From: an uncultured Ferrovibrio sp.
GTDB lineage: Bacteria; Pseudomonadota; Alphaproteobacteria; Ferrovibrionales; Ferrovibrionaceae
Length of the DNA: 61,830 bases
Assembly (NCBI RefSeq): GCF_937960835.1
Contig: NZ_CALGPC010000007.1
Location: forward strand, 1 to 61,830
Direction of reading: 5' to 3'
The notes below the pieces were generated by a model. The model saw nothing but the letters and a program-made list of their open reading frames with translations. It had not been told where the DNA came from and searched no databases. The position numbers were made by a program, and so were the translations under genes. Shown here piece by piece: positions 34,319-42,617 of this stretch (positions within the stretch are counted from its first letter, which is position 1; each line of letters opens with the position of its first letter).

Positions 34319-37120
34319 CTAGGCCTGCTGGGCTGCGCCGCTGTCCAGCCGCATCTGCGCGAGGAAGCTGCGCGTCTCGGCGACGGCTTCGGCGATGCCG
34401 ACACGCCGCACATCCACGCTGGCCGGAAAAGCCGAAAGCAGGCGTGACGGCAGCTGCGCATCGAGTACGACGAACACACCGTAATCATCCGCCCGGCGCA
34501 GCAGACGGCCATAAGCCTGTTTCAGTTTCAGGCGCGTCAGCAGATCGTCATAGGCCTGACCGCCGAAGGCAGCCCGGCGCGCCTTGTGCAGCAGATCCGG
34601 CCGCGGCCAGGGCACGCGGTCGAAAACCACCAGCCGCAAGGACGCGCCCGGCACGTCGACGCCGTCACGCATCGCATCGGTTCCAAGCAGGCAGGCATGT
34701 TCCTCGCTGCGGAAGATGTCAACAAGCGTCGCATTGTCCAGCGGATCGACATGCTGGGCGAATAACGGCAGGCCCGCGTCCGCCAGCGGCTTGAGAATGC
34801 GCTTCTGCACCGCCCGCAGACGGAAGATCGCCGTGAACAGCCCCAGCCCGCCGCCGCCTGCAGCCAGAAACAGCTCGCGATAGGCGGCTGCCACCTGATC
34901 CATGGCATCGCGGCGCACATCGGTGACCACCAGCACACGGGTACGTCCGGCATAATCGAAGGGCGAGGGGAAAGCGGCGCGGCGCGCCGGCTGCGGCAGA
35001 TGGCGCGCGCCCGTACGTATTTCGGCGCTGACCCAGGCCTGTTCCGGCGCCGCATCGGCCTTGGCCGGTGCAAGGTCGCGCAAGGTGGCCGAGGTGATCG
35101 CCACGCCATGGGCCGGCTTCAGCACGGCGGCGGCAAAAGGCAGCATCGGATCGAGATGATGGCGGTACAGGCCGAGATCGAAATCGCGGCCATCGATGCG
35201 TTCCAGCGCAAACCAATCCACAAAGCTCGGCGGCGTTTCCGTCTCAAGATCGAGCAGCATGCTGCGCCAGGCTTCCAGGGTCAGCTTGCGACGCAGCAGG
35301 CCGCGCAGCGCGCCTTCCATGCGGGCGCGCGTTGCTGTGTCCAGTTCGGCCGTTTCATCCGCCAGCATGTCGGACAGGCATTTCACCAGCCTGTTCATCG
35401 GCTCAAGAATGCGCATCATGGCGGCGGCAAAGCCATGCGCTGTATCGACAAGACCGTCCACCGGTTCCTTGGTGGGGCATTCAAGGCCATATGGACTATC
35501 GGGCTGCGGCGCGCGGGCGAGGATCTGCTGGCGCACCTTGGCGAGGAACTTCTCGCCGCTATTGGCCGGCACGCCATCACTCAGACGGCCCAGCCAGCCA
35601 TCGGCGGGCAGGGCGCGCGCGGCTTCGACGATTTCTTCCAGCGCGACGCGGCCTTTTTCGTTTTCGACGACCAGATCGCCGATGCGGTTGGCCAGTCCTC
35701 GCGCGCGGCTGCGCCGGCCGCCTTCCGGACCGCGCAGCCAGCGGCGCAGCTCGACGCTTTCCTGGCCGGTCAGATGCGCGGCAAAGGCGCTGTCGGCGGC
35801 GTCGAAGAGATGATGGCCTTCATCGAAGACGTAGCGCAGCGGCTTCTGGCTGTCGTCTTCGCCCAACGCAGCCTGGATCATCACCAGCGCATGATTGGCG
35901 ATCACCATCTCCGCCTTGCGCGATTTGCGCACGGCGCGCTCGATGAAGCATTTTCGATAATGCGGACAGCCGGCATGAATGCATTCGCCGCGCTGGTCGG
36001 TCAGTCCCAGCGTGCGGTTGCGGCCATGCAGGTCGACCGCCCAGGCGGGAAAGTCGCCGCCGGCCAGATCTCCGTCCCGCGTTGCACCGGCCCAGCGCGC
36101 AATCAGCGCCAGCGGAACCATGTCCTGCGGCCGCGCCGCGCCGCCCTGCAGCGCGTCTTCAAGATTAAGCAGGCAGAGATAATTCTCGCGACCCTTGCGG
36201 ATGACAACTTTCGCGGCCTTCTCGGCGGGATCGGGGAACAGCCGATCGAGTTCGCGGTCCAGCTGCCGCTGCAGATTCTTCGTATAGGTCGACAGCCACA
36301 CCGTGCCGCCATTCTTCTCGGCCCAGACGCTGGCCGGGGCGATATAGCCCAGCGTCTTGCCGATGCCGGTGCCGGCTTCGGTCAGAACGATTTCCGGCAT
36401 GCCGATCATCTCGCGCGGCGCGAAGGCCTGCGCCGTGGTGGCGGCATAGTCGGCCTGGGCATCGCGCATCTCGGCCGCCCCGCCTTCGCCTCTTTGGCCC
36501 AGCAGGCGCGCCAGACGCTCGCGCGCCTCCATCGGCGTCACCGATTGCGTATCGGGCGGCGGCGGCGGCGCGTAATCGACCCAATCGGGCAATTCCTGCC
36601 AGATGTCGAAGCCGCCGAAACCGCCTGCCGGTGCGGCCGCCTGTTCCGGACCGAGCGCGGCGAGAATATAGGGCGCCCAGGGCCAGCCGGCTTTTTGCAG
36701 CGACTGCGCAAGCCTCGCAACGCGGCGCAGGCTGCGTGGCGATTGCCGCGGCAGTTCCTGCAGCAAGGTCAGCGCAGCTTCGCGAAGATACTGGACTGCT
36801 TCCTCGTCGTCGGCGGCGTCGAGGCCGATGCGTTGCAGCAGACCGTGCGGCGTCGGCAGGCAGAATTTTGCCGGCCGCACGAAGGCGAAAAGATCGAGCA
36901 AATCGAAAGCAGCAAAATTCGGCTCCACGCCCAGCCGCGCCGCCGTGGCCTTGGCATGCACCAGCAGCGGCGGTGTCGCGCGGGTACGTCTTGCTGCTGC
37001 ATCCGGCGACAGCTTCTCGACAGCACCCGGGGCATCAGAATCCGCCCACCAGGCCACGCCGCCGCCAGCCACCAGGGCCGGCAGCCGCGCAAGAAGAGAG
37101 GAGAGGGGCGGGACGCTCAT
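34319..37120 (-). CDS. ATP-dependent DNA helicase, DinG/XPD type
   Basis: A 933-residue superfamily 2 helicase. Walker A is LTEAGTGIGKTLGYIAP, the four-Cys Fe-S patch is CIHAGCPHYRKCFIERA plus an upstream Cys, the DEAH-like box is YVFDEGHHLFD, and late motifs are LLGTDAMRDGVDVPGASLRL and LKQAYGRLLRRADDYGVF. The N-terminal 200 residues are not part of the helicase core. ATG 37120 has AGGGC upstream. DinG enzymes unwind R-loops and forked DNA during repair. An S24 regulator lies upstream in the same direction, but 168 bp with a hairpin separates them. Confidence 0.9.
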   Translation of the reverse strand: MSVPPLSSLLARLPALVAGGGVAWWADSDAPGAVEKLSPDAAARRTRATPPLLVHAKATAARLGVEPNFAAFDLLDLFAFVRPAKFCLPTPHGLLQRIGLDAADDEEAVQYLREAALTLLQELPRQSPRSLRRVARLAQSLQKAGWPWAPYILAALGPEQAAAPAGGFGGFDIWQELPDWVDYAPPPPPDTQSVTPMEARERLARLLGQRGEGGAAEMRDAQADYAATTAQAFAPREMIGMPEIVLTEAGTGIGKTLGYIAPASVWAEKNGGTVWLSTYTKNLQRQLDRELDRLFPDPAEKAAKVVIRKGRENYLCLLNLEDALQGGAARPQDMVPLALIARWAGATRDGDLAGGDFPAWAVDLHGRNRTLGLTDQRGECIHAGCPHYRKCFIERAVRKSRKAEMVIANHALVMIQAALGEDDSQKPLRYVFDEGHHLFDAADSAFAAHLTGQESVELRRWLRGPEGGRRSRARGLANRIGDLVVENEKGRVALEEIVEAARALPADGWLGRLSDGVPANSGEKFLAKVRQQILARAPQPDSPYGLECPTKEPVDGLVDTAHGFAAAMMRILEPMNRLVKCLSDMLADETAELDTATRARMEGALRGLLRRKLTLEAWRSMLLDLETETPPSFVDWFALERIDGRDFDLGLYRHHLDPMLPFAAAVLKPAHGVAITSATLRDLAPAKADAAPEQAWVSAEIRTGARHLPQPARRAAFPSPFDYAGRTRVLVVTDVRRDAMDQVAAAYRELFLAAGGGGLGLFTAIFRLRAVQKRILKPLADAGLPLFAQHVDPLDNATLVDIFRSEEHACLLGTDAMRDGVDVPGASLRLVVFDRVPWPRPDLLHKARRAAFGGQAYDDLLTRLKLKQAYGRLLRRADDYGVFVVLDAQLPSRLLSAFPASVDVRRVGIAEAVAETRSFLAQMRLDSGAAQQA

Positions 37121-37262
37121 CGATCTGCCCTGGTTACACGATCCAGCCGCGCCGTTACAGGATGCAGCATGGAATTCGTCACGCGGCATGCCGCGTTCTG
37201 CGAACCACCTGGTTTCTCCCAGAAGGGAGACGCGCTTGCCGACTGACTGTTATGCGCTGATT

Positions 37263-37289
37263 ACGGCGCAGATTACTGGTCTGCGCCGT
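37263..37289. other. Hairpin at the end of the S24 repressor gene
   Basis: A 10-bp perfect stem, ACGGCGCAGA-N7-TCTGCGCCGT, overlaps the repressor stop codon. No T-run follows on either strand, so termination here would be weak or Rho-assisted. Confidence 0.45.
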
Positions 37290-37921
37290 TACTGCCGCGC
37301 CCAGACGATCCGCGCCATCCAGGCCAGCTCATGCACGTCGAAGCTGCGATCCGGATGCGCGGGGTTGAAAGACGTCAGTTCGACGCGGGTCAGCGTGCGG
37401 CGGGCCAGGATCTTGCACATCACTTCGCCCTGCACGGTCTTGGCGATCACGCGGTCGCCGCGCCGGATGCTGGCGGCAGGCGACACGATCACCACATCGC
37501 CGTCGCGATAGACCGGCAGCATGCTGTCGCCGCTGATCTCCAGCGCATAAGCCTGCGGATCGTCCATCTCGGGAAACGGCAGTTTTTCCCAGCCCTCGCC
37601 GGTCGGAAAGCCGGCATCGTCGAAATAGCCGGCCGCGCCCGCCTGTGCCAAGCCGATCAGCGGAATGCGCGCAATCGGCCGCGATGCGCCGTTGCTGACG
37701 AGGAAGCTCATGAATTCCTCGACGCTGGCTCCGGTCGCCTCGATCACCTTGGAGATCGATTCCGTCGACGGCCAGCGCTGCTTGCCGTCGCGCGAGACGC
37801 GTTTGCTGCGGTTGAAGGTCGTGGGATCGAGGCCGGCCTTGCGAGCCAAGCCGGATGCGGTGAGGCCGTAACGTTCGGCTAGGCCGTCGATCGCGGCCCA
37901 AATCGCCTTATGGGTAAGCAT
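37289..37921 (-). CDS. S24-family repressor (helix-turn-helix plus LexA/CI-type autoprotease)
   Basis: A 210-residue regulator. The N-terminal HTH has LAERYGLTASGLARKAGLDP and TTFNRSKRVSR. The C-terminal S24 domain has EISGDSMLPVYRDGD with the catalytic Ser, and RGDRVIAKTVQGEVMCKIL with the catalytic Lys. Such proteins self-cleave on RecA activation and release repression. A perfect 16-bp palindrome lies just upstream of the start, probably an autoregulatory operator. Downstream on the other side of the spacer are lysis-type gene remains, consistent with a prophage repressor. Confidence 0.9.
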   Translation of the reverse strand: MLTHKAIWAAIDGLAERYGLTASGLARKAGLDPTTFNRSKRVSRDGKQRWPSTESISKVIEATGASVEEFMSFLVSNGASRPIARIPLIGLAQAGAAGYFDDAGFPTGEGWEKLPFPEMDDPQAYALEISGDSMLPVYRDGDVVIVSPAASIRRGDRVIAKTVQGEVMCKILARRTLTRVELTSFNPAHPDRSFDVHELAWMARIVWARQ

Positions 37922-37936
37922 GGGAACATCGTCTTA

Positions 37937-37952
37937 CAAATCGGCCGATTTG
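37937..37952. promoter_or_regulatory. 16-bp perfect palindrome upstream of the S24 repressor
   Basis: CAAATCGGCCGATTTG is centred 24 bp before the repressor start codon. A perfect dyad at this position is typical of an autorepressor site. Confidence 0.6.
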
Positions 37953-38056
37953 GCTACAGGAATATTCTCAATATGCGGGTTTGGCTAAGGAACTCAATGG
38001 GACTATATATCTATATATAGCTTATTTATTCTATTTGTTCTCGTTGCCTTATGGGA

Positions 38057-38073
38057 CATTTGTAGAACAAATG
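38057..38073. promoter_or_regulatory. Second dyad in the repressor spacer
   Basis: CATTTGT-AGA-ACAAATG is a perfect 7-bp dyad. The ATTTGT/ACAAAT half-sites resemble the outer parts of the first palindrome. A related half-site, TTTGTTC, lies at 38034-38040. Confidence 0.45.
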
Positions 38074-38523
38074 GCTCCAGAATCGGCTTTCTCGCCCTTT
38101 ATACCGCCCCTTCAAGCGCTCAAGGTGCTGGCCTGGAGCATACGCGGCAGATCGAGCCGACCGGGCGGTGGCAGCCTTTGTCAAAAAAAACCAGCTTGCC
38201 AGACTGCGGTGGCGGGGAAAGCCCGCCTTGTCAGCATCATGCCCATATGTACAGCCCGCAAGGCTGGCCGGATCGGTGCCGATCTCTCATGCATCACCTG
38301 GAAATCCGCAGTTTTATGACTGGTCCAGAAATGCTGATCCGGGCGCGCGCCTGCGCGGGCTCCGCCGGTGCACCGTCACGGTTCCGGTTTTTTTCAGCTG
38401 CCGCGCCGGCTGATGCCGCCGCTGCCTTTTTCCTGCATCGGGACGGTTGCATGGCTGATCAGCCTGCATAGCAGCGAATAAGAACTTATTAGGAAATTCT
38501 TCTTTGTATGCGGAAAATATCCC

Positions 38524-38554
38524 TTGACAATACCCCCTGTATGTTCCGAACATA
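38524..38554 (+). promoter_or_regulatory. TTGACA element and TATGTTC-C-GAACATA dyad
   Basis: A perfect -35 hexamer (38524-38529) is followed by a perfect 7-bp dyad (38540-38554) covering where the -10 would lie. A repressor bound there would block the promoter. The downstream gene is the small membrane/coiled-coil protein. Confidence 0.5.
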
Positions 38555-38705
38555 GACCCTGTGGGAACGAAGCGCGGCCATGCGCAGGCGGTGACTCGGG
38601 CGCCAGAGCCTGCGCCGGGAGAAGCCAAGAGCCTCATCCGCAAGCGATCGAGTCTTTGGGCTTTGCGACCACAGATTGTCGAGCCCGAAAGGAAGGAGAC
38701 ACGCC

Positions 38706-39026
38706 ATGACTGGAACGATGACCTTCGACTTGATGTGGTGGCTCAGCGCCGTCGAACTGCCGGCTTTGGCGGGCTTGCTCTGGCTCACGCAGAGCCAGCG
38801 CGATCGCCTGGAGCAGACGATCGCGCAAATGCAAAGCGAGCATCGCGCGGCGATTGCGGCAACGCGGGCGGCCTTGGCCGACTACAGGCTTGAAGTGGCG
38901 CAGAACTATGCGTCGCTCAGCCATATGAAAGATGCGGAGACCCGCCTGACCGAGCACCTGCTGCGGGTCGAAGCCAAACTCGATCAAGGCGTGCCGTCCT
39001 CGCCGCTGGCCTGGAGCGCGCGATGA
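38706..39026 (+). CDS. Small membrane/coiled-coil protein, phage-lysis-cassette-like
   Basis: A 106-residue protein with one N-terminal membrane helix (LMWWLSAVELPALAGLLWL), a long predicted coiled coil (RDRLEQTIAQMQSEHRAAIA, then RLEVAQNYASLSHMKDAETR) and the closing LTEHLLRVEAKLD. ATG 38706 has a strong AAGGAG site. The stop overlaps the next ATG (ATGA), so the holin remnant was translationally coupled. Similar small TM-plus-coil proteins occur beside holins in alphaproteobacterial prophages; that likeness is from memory, not a search. Confidence 0.7.
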   Translation: MTGTMTFDLMWWLSAVELPALAGLLWLTQSQRDRLEQTIAQMQSEHRAAIAATRAALADYRLEVAQNYASLSHMKDAETRLTEHLLRVEAKLDQGVPSSPLAWSAR

Positions 39027-39372
39027 TCTCGTCAGCTCTGCCGGCGCGCGCCGCCGGTTACATTGATCAGGCTTTCCCGCTGGATGTCTGGCGCGCGGGG
39101 GCGATGCGCGCGGCGACGCTGAACAAGATCGTCGCGCTGCCCGTTATCTCTTTGATCGAGGCGATTGAGAATATCTTAGACGCGCTCTTCACATCGGCGC
39201 TCTTCACATCGAAGGAGGAGCGTCTTCAGGCGCAGGCCGTGCGGAAAAGCTGCGCCAGCGTCCGAACGAGCTTCAGGTCGAACTGACACTCGTCGAGGCT
39301 TTGCATCGCTCGGTCTTTGTCGCCCGATGGCGTCCGGCCGCCGGCTGGATCTGTGCGCTGGGTGTCGGCTGG
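39023..39372 (+). pseudogene. Frameshifted and truncated 3TM-type holin
   Basis: The frame from ATG 39023 reads NKIVALPVISLIEAIENIL and DALFTSKEERLQAQAV, then loses homology and stops at 39286. From about 39241 a different frame continues EKLRQRPNELQVELTLVEAL and HRSVFVARWRPAAGWICALG. This is the FVAxWRPxxGW block of three-TM phage holins. The two halves are joined by a one-base frame change near the AAAA at 39244-39247. The remaining membrane helices are missing after GVGW at 39372. A 15-bp tandem duplication also sits in the first half. Confidence 0.72.
39181..39209. repeat. 15-bp tandem duplication in the holin remnant
   Basis: CGCTCTTCACATCG occurs twice in tandem (unit 15 bp), duplicating the pentapeptide ALFTS in frame. 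Confidence 0.85.
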
Positions 39373-39468
39373 ACCTCATCTCGGCCATCCGCTTTTTTGA
39401 ATGGGCCGCTGCGCCTTGGGCGGACCGGACGAGGTGACGCTCAACCGGGCTTCGGCTATACCTGCGCC

Positions 39469-39825
39469 ATGACCTTCCCCCCAACCACCATCTACCGCAT
39501 CGTCGCCAGGTCCGATTGGAAGGCGGCCCAGGCCGCCGGTGCCTTTGCTGGCACGGCGCATGATATCCGCGATGGTTTCATCCACTTTTCCACGGCCGCC
39601 CAGGCAGCGGAAACGGCGGCCAAGCATTATGCGGGCTTGGCCGACCTGCTGCTGCTTTATGTTGATGCGGCCAGGCTCACCGCGCCGCTGAAATGGGAAG
39701 TCTCGCGCAACAACGATCTCTTCCCGCATCTTTACGGCGCTCTTCCCGTCGATGCCGTCTATCGTGTGACCGATTTGCCGCTGGGCGCGGATGGCCGTCA
39801 TGTCTTTCCGGACGACATGCCATGA
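39469..39825 (+). CDS. DUF952 domain protein
   Basis: A 118-residue protein that is a complete DUF952 domain: TTIYRIVARSDWKAAQAAGA, DIRDGFIHFSTAAQAAETAA (the conserved GFIHxS block), LLLLYVDAARL and a C-terminal NDLFPHLYGALPVDAVY. I recall this family being placed with the ADP-ribosyltransferase-like fold; its reaction is not established. ATG 39469 is used; an open extension upstream is the holin remnant. The stop overlaps the next ATG (ATGA), coupling it to the 2H phosphoesterase and then pyrD. Confidence 0.88.
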   Translation: MTFPPTTIYRIVARSDWKAAQAAGAFAGTAHDIRDGFIHFSTAAQAAETAAKHYAGLADLLLLYVDAARLTAPLKWEVSRNNDLFPHLYGALPVDAVYRVTDLPLGADGRHVFPDDMP

Positions 39826-40451
39826 CGGATGCTTTTCTTGGCGATCCGCTCTGGGCCAGGCCGGTTTTGTCCTACACGCTGGCCAGCTTTGCATCGGACG
39901 GCTTTCAGCAGCAGGTGGCCAGGATTCTGTCCAGGATCGCTGAGATTGCAGGCGGGCCGGATCACCTGCATCTGCCGCCACTGCCCACGTTGCATGCCTC
40001 GCTTTATGGCATTGCTCCGGTGCGCTCAAACTTCGACAAGGAAGCCTATTGGCAGGCGCACGGCCCGCGCGCTTTGGCCGAGCTTGTTGAATTCTGCGCC
40101 GGGCAGCGTGCCTTTGCACTTCGTTTGCGCAGGCTGCGGGCAACGCCCACGGCGGTGATCGCCGTGGCCGAACCGGAGGAGGCCGTCTGGGCGTTGCGCC
40201 GCCGCATGGCGGAAGCCTTGCCGCCGCCGCCCGGCGGCGCCGTGCGCTATGATCTGATCCACGTCACCTTAGCCCGTTACGCGCAGCCGGAAAAACTGCC
40301 GGCCGATTTCGCTATGCGGATCGCGGCCTGCACCATCGACCTGAGCTTTCCTATCGAAACGATCGTTGTCATGCATGAAACCGTTTATCCGTCGCTTGCT
40401 TACGACACGGTTGCCGCGCAGTCCCTGATGACGGCGGAGTTCGTGTCATGA
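39822..40451 (+). CDS. 2H phosphoesterase superfamily protein (RNA ligase/cyclic phosphodiesterase-like)
   Basis: A 209-residue protein with two H-x-[ST] motifs, TLHASLYGIAP and DLIHVTLARYAQ, the hallmark of 2H phosphoesterases such as LigT/CPDase. These act on 2'-5' bonds or 2',3'-cyclic and ADP-ribose cyclic phosphates. ATG 39822 overlaps the DUF952 stop, and its own stop overlaps pyrD's ATG, so all three are translationally coupled. The substrate is unknown; see the finding on a possible link with DUF952. Confidence 0.78.
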   Translation: MTDAFLGDPLWARPVLSYTLASFASDGFQQQVARILSRIAEIAGGPDHLHLPPLPTLHASLYGIAPVRSNFDKEAYWQAHGPRALAELVEFCAGQRAFALRLRRLRATPTAVIAVAEPEEAVWALRRRMAEALPPPPGGAVRYDLIHVTLARYAQPEKLPADFAMRIAACTIDLSFPIETIVVMHETVYPSLAYDTVAAQSLMTAEFVS

Positions 40452-41509
40452 GCCTTTATCGCAGCCTTGTCTGGCCTTTCATCCGCCATGTGGATGCCGA
40501 AAAAGCCCATCGGCTGACCCTGACGCTGCTCAAGTCCGGATTGACCCCATTTTTGCGACATATCGACGATCCGGTGCTGGCGACCCGGCTCTTCGGTAAA
40601 AGGATCGGCAATCCGGTCGGCCTTGCAGCCGGTTTCGACAAGAACGCCGAAGTGCCGGATGCGATGCTGCGGCTTGGCTTCGGCTTTGTCGAAGTCGGCG
40701 GCGTGACGCCGCGGCCACAGCCCGGCAATCCGCAGCCGCGCCTTTTCCGCCTGGAGGAAGATCGCGCGGTGATCAACCGCATGGGCTTCAACAATGAAGG
40801 CCTGGCCATCATGGCGCGTCGGCTGGAGCAGCGGCGCGGCAGCCCGTCTGCCCCGCAGGGTTTGGTCGGCGTCAATCTCGGCGTCAACAAGGACAGCACA
40901 GACCGGCCAGGTGATTATGCCGCATCGTATGAAAAGCTGGCGCCGCTGGTCGATTTCGCGGTCGTCAACGTCTCCTCGCCGAATACGCCGGGCCTGCGCA
41001 ATCTGCAGGGCCGCGAGGAATTGTCGGCGCTGCTGACGCGGATTCAGCCGCTGCATCGCCAGCTCAAAACGCCGCTGCTGGTCAAAATCGGGCCCGATCT
41101 GGCCGATGAGGATATCGACGCCATCGCGCAGCTTGCCTTGAACTTCGAACTGGATGGCATCGTGGCGACCAACACCACCATCGCCCGCCCGGCGAGCCTG
41201 CGCAGCGGCAATTCCAAGCAAACGGGCGGGCTGTCCGGTGCCCCGTTATTCGAACGCTCCACCGAAGTCCTGCGCCAGCTTTACCGGCAGGTCGGTGGCA
41301 AGATGACCCTGATCGGTGTGGGCGGCATCTCCTCGGGCGCCCAGGCTTATGCCAAGATCCGCGCCGGCGCCAATGCCGTGCAGCTTTATTCCGCGCTGGT
41401 CTATGAGGGCCCGGGTCTGGTCGCGCGGATCAAGTCCGAACTTGCTGCGCTGTTGAAGAAAGACGGCTTCAGCAGCATTGCCGACGCGGTTGGCGCCGAT
41501 CATCGGTGA
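40448..41509 (+). CDS. pyrD: Dihydroorotate dehydrogenase (quinone), class 2
   Basis: Membrane-associated FMN enzyme oxidising dihydroorotate to orotate with ubiquinone, in pyrimidine synthesis. The 353 residues include an N-terminal amphipathic segment (VWPFIRHVDAEKAHRLTLTL), VGLAAGFDKNAEVPDAM, EVGGVTPRPQPGNPQPRLFR, NVSSPNTPGLRNLQ with the catalytic Ser, VKIGPDL, and VGGISSGAQAYAKIRAGANA. The start overlaps the upstream stop. A palindrome lies right after its stop. Confidence 0.98.
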   Translation: MSLYRSLVWPFIRHVDAEKAHRLTLTLLKSGLTPFLRHIDDPVLATRLFGKRIGNPVGLAAGFDKNAEVPDAMLRLGFGFVEVGGVTPRPQPGNPQPRLFRLEEDRAVINRMGFNNEGLAIMARRLEQRRGSPSAPQGLVGVNLGVNKDSTDRPGDYAASYEKLAPLVDFAVVNVSSPNTPGLRNLQGREELSALLTRIQPLHRQLKTPLLVKIGPDLADEDIDAIAQLALNFELDGIVATNTTIARPASLRSGNSKQTGGLSGAPLFERSTEVLRQLYRQVGGKMTLIGVGGISSGAQAYAKIRAGANAVQLYSALVYEGPGLVARIKSELAALLKKDGFSSIADAVGADHR

Positions 41510-41510
41510 C

Positions 41511-41528
41511 TCTCACCGGCCGGTGAGA
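41511..41528. repeat. 18-bp perfect palindrome after pyrD
   Basis: TCTCACCGG-CCGGTGAGA begins two bases after the pyrD stop and has no loop. It could fold at the mRNA end or be a protein site. Confidence 0.6.
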
Positions 41529-41540
41529 AAATGCAAGATG

Positions 41541-41575
41541 AAAAAAGCGCGGCGTCTTTTCCAACGCCGCGCTTT
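41541..41575 (-). terminator. Terminator between convergent pyrD and FAH genes
   Basis: A 12-bp stem, AAAGCGCGGCGT-N8-ACGCCGCGCTTT. On the minus strand it is followed by TTTTTT, a good Rho-independent terminator for the FAH-family gene; on the plus strand no T-run follows beyond the stem. Confidence 0.82.
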
Positions 41576-41598
41576 GCAGGACAGAAAGGATGGATCGC

Positions 41599-42456
41599 CT
41601 ACGCCGCCTTGATGGGATTGCGCAGCAGGCCGACCTTGCTGATCTCGACCTCGACCACGTCGCCATCCTTCATGTAGACCGGCGGGTTGCGCTTGGTGCC
41701 GACGCCGCCCGGCGTGCCGGTGGCGATCACGTCGCCGGGCTTCAGCGGCATCCAGGTGGTGATGTAGCGGATGATCTTGCGCACGTTGAAGGTCATCAGG
41801 TCGGTGCCGGACTTCTGCATCACCTGGCCGTTCAGGCGGGTCTCCAGCATCAGGTCCTGCGGATCGGGGATCTCGTCCGCCGTCACCATCCACGGGCCGA
41901 AGCTGCCGGTGGCGACGAAATTCTTGCCGGGAGCGAACTGGCTGGTATGGGTCTGCCAGTCGCGCACCGAGCCGTCCATGTAGCAGCTATAGCCGGCGAT
42001 GATGTCCAGCGCCTTGTCCTCGGACAGCTTATAGCCTTCCTTGCCGATGATGACGGCCAGCTCGCCTTCGTAATCCAGCTTGTCGGATTCGGCGGGCTTG
42101 ATCACCGGCTGGCCATGGGCGACCTGGCTTTCCGGCCAGCGCGGGAAGATGGTCGGATGGCCCGGCGGCTCGCGGCCCATTTCGCGGCGATGCTCATCGT
42201 AGTTGACGCCGACGCAGACGATCTTGCCGGGATTCGGCACCACCGGCAGCAGGGTCGTGCCTTCAAAAGGCACATCCGCGGCAGCGCCCTTTGCGGCGGC
42301 TTCGACTTCCGCCAGGGCGCCGGCCTTGAGCACGCTCACCAGATCGGGATATTTGGAGCCCAGCTTGGCGCCGACATCCACGATGCCGTCGTTATTGGGG
42401 CCAACCACCACGCCATACGAGCTCTTGCCATTGCGGACGAAGCTCACCACTTTCAT
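41599..42456 (-). CDS. Fumarylacetoacetate hydrolase family protein
   Basis: A 285-residue FAH-fold enzyme acting on beta-diketo or ring-cleavage products. Marks: CVGVNYDEHRREMG, LDYEGELAVIIGKEG with the metal-binding acids, PGKNFVATGSFGPWMVTADE, DVIATGTPGGVGTKRNPP and YMKDGDVVEVEISKVG. The substrate is not readable; many relatives are acylpyruvases or oxaloacetate decarboxylases. No aromatic catabolic genes are adjacent apart from distant phhA. Confidence 0.9.
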   Translation of the reverse strand: MKVVSFVRNGKSSYGVVVGPNNDGIVDVGAKLGSKYPDLVSVLKAGALAEVEAAAKGAAADVPFEGTTLLPVVPNPGKIVCVGVNYDEHRREMGREPPGHPTIFPRWPESQVAHGQPVIKPAESDKLDYEGELAVIIGKEGYKLSEDKALDIIAGYSCYMDGSVRDWQTHTSQFAPGKNFVATGSFGPWMVTADEIPDPQDLMLETRLNGQVMQKSGTDLMTFNVRKIIRYITTWMPLKPGDVIATGTPGGVGTKRNPPVYMKDGDVVEVEISKVGLLRNPIKAA

Positions 42457-42617
42457 CGGAACGCTCCCTTGCCGGATTGGGAAATAGTTTGGGGGGCAAA
42501 CAATACGCTTGGCTTTGCCGCTTGATCAAGTGGCGTCGCACAAGCGCTGCTGCATTCGCGTCCTTATATTAATTGTCCCGCCTCCCGACCACTACGCCCG
42601 ACCAGCTCCGAACCGCC

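Larger units (their letters stand above)
37922..38705. other. 784-bp operator-rich, partly A/T-rich spacer
   Basis: No gene is convincing here. Positions 37955-38080 are clearly A/T-richer than the chromosome and include a CTATATA/TATATAG hairpin at 38003-38020. The rest (38090-38480) has moderate GC with no frame showing codon bias. Three dyads (37937, 38057, 38540) and a TTGACA at 38524 suggest regulated promoters in both directions. It looks like a decayed immunity/early region. Confidence 0.5.

Noticed and set aside
35000..37246. Long plus-strand open frame (748 codons) opposite the DinG-type helicase
   Set aside because: Antisense shadow; the helicase motifs are on the minus strand.
38561..38893. 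Plus-strand frame from GTG 38561 (110 codons)
   Set aside because: Arg-rich, no good ribosome site, and overlaps the better-supported gene at 38706 in another frame.
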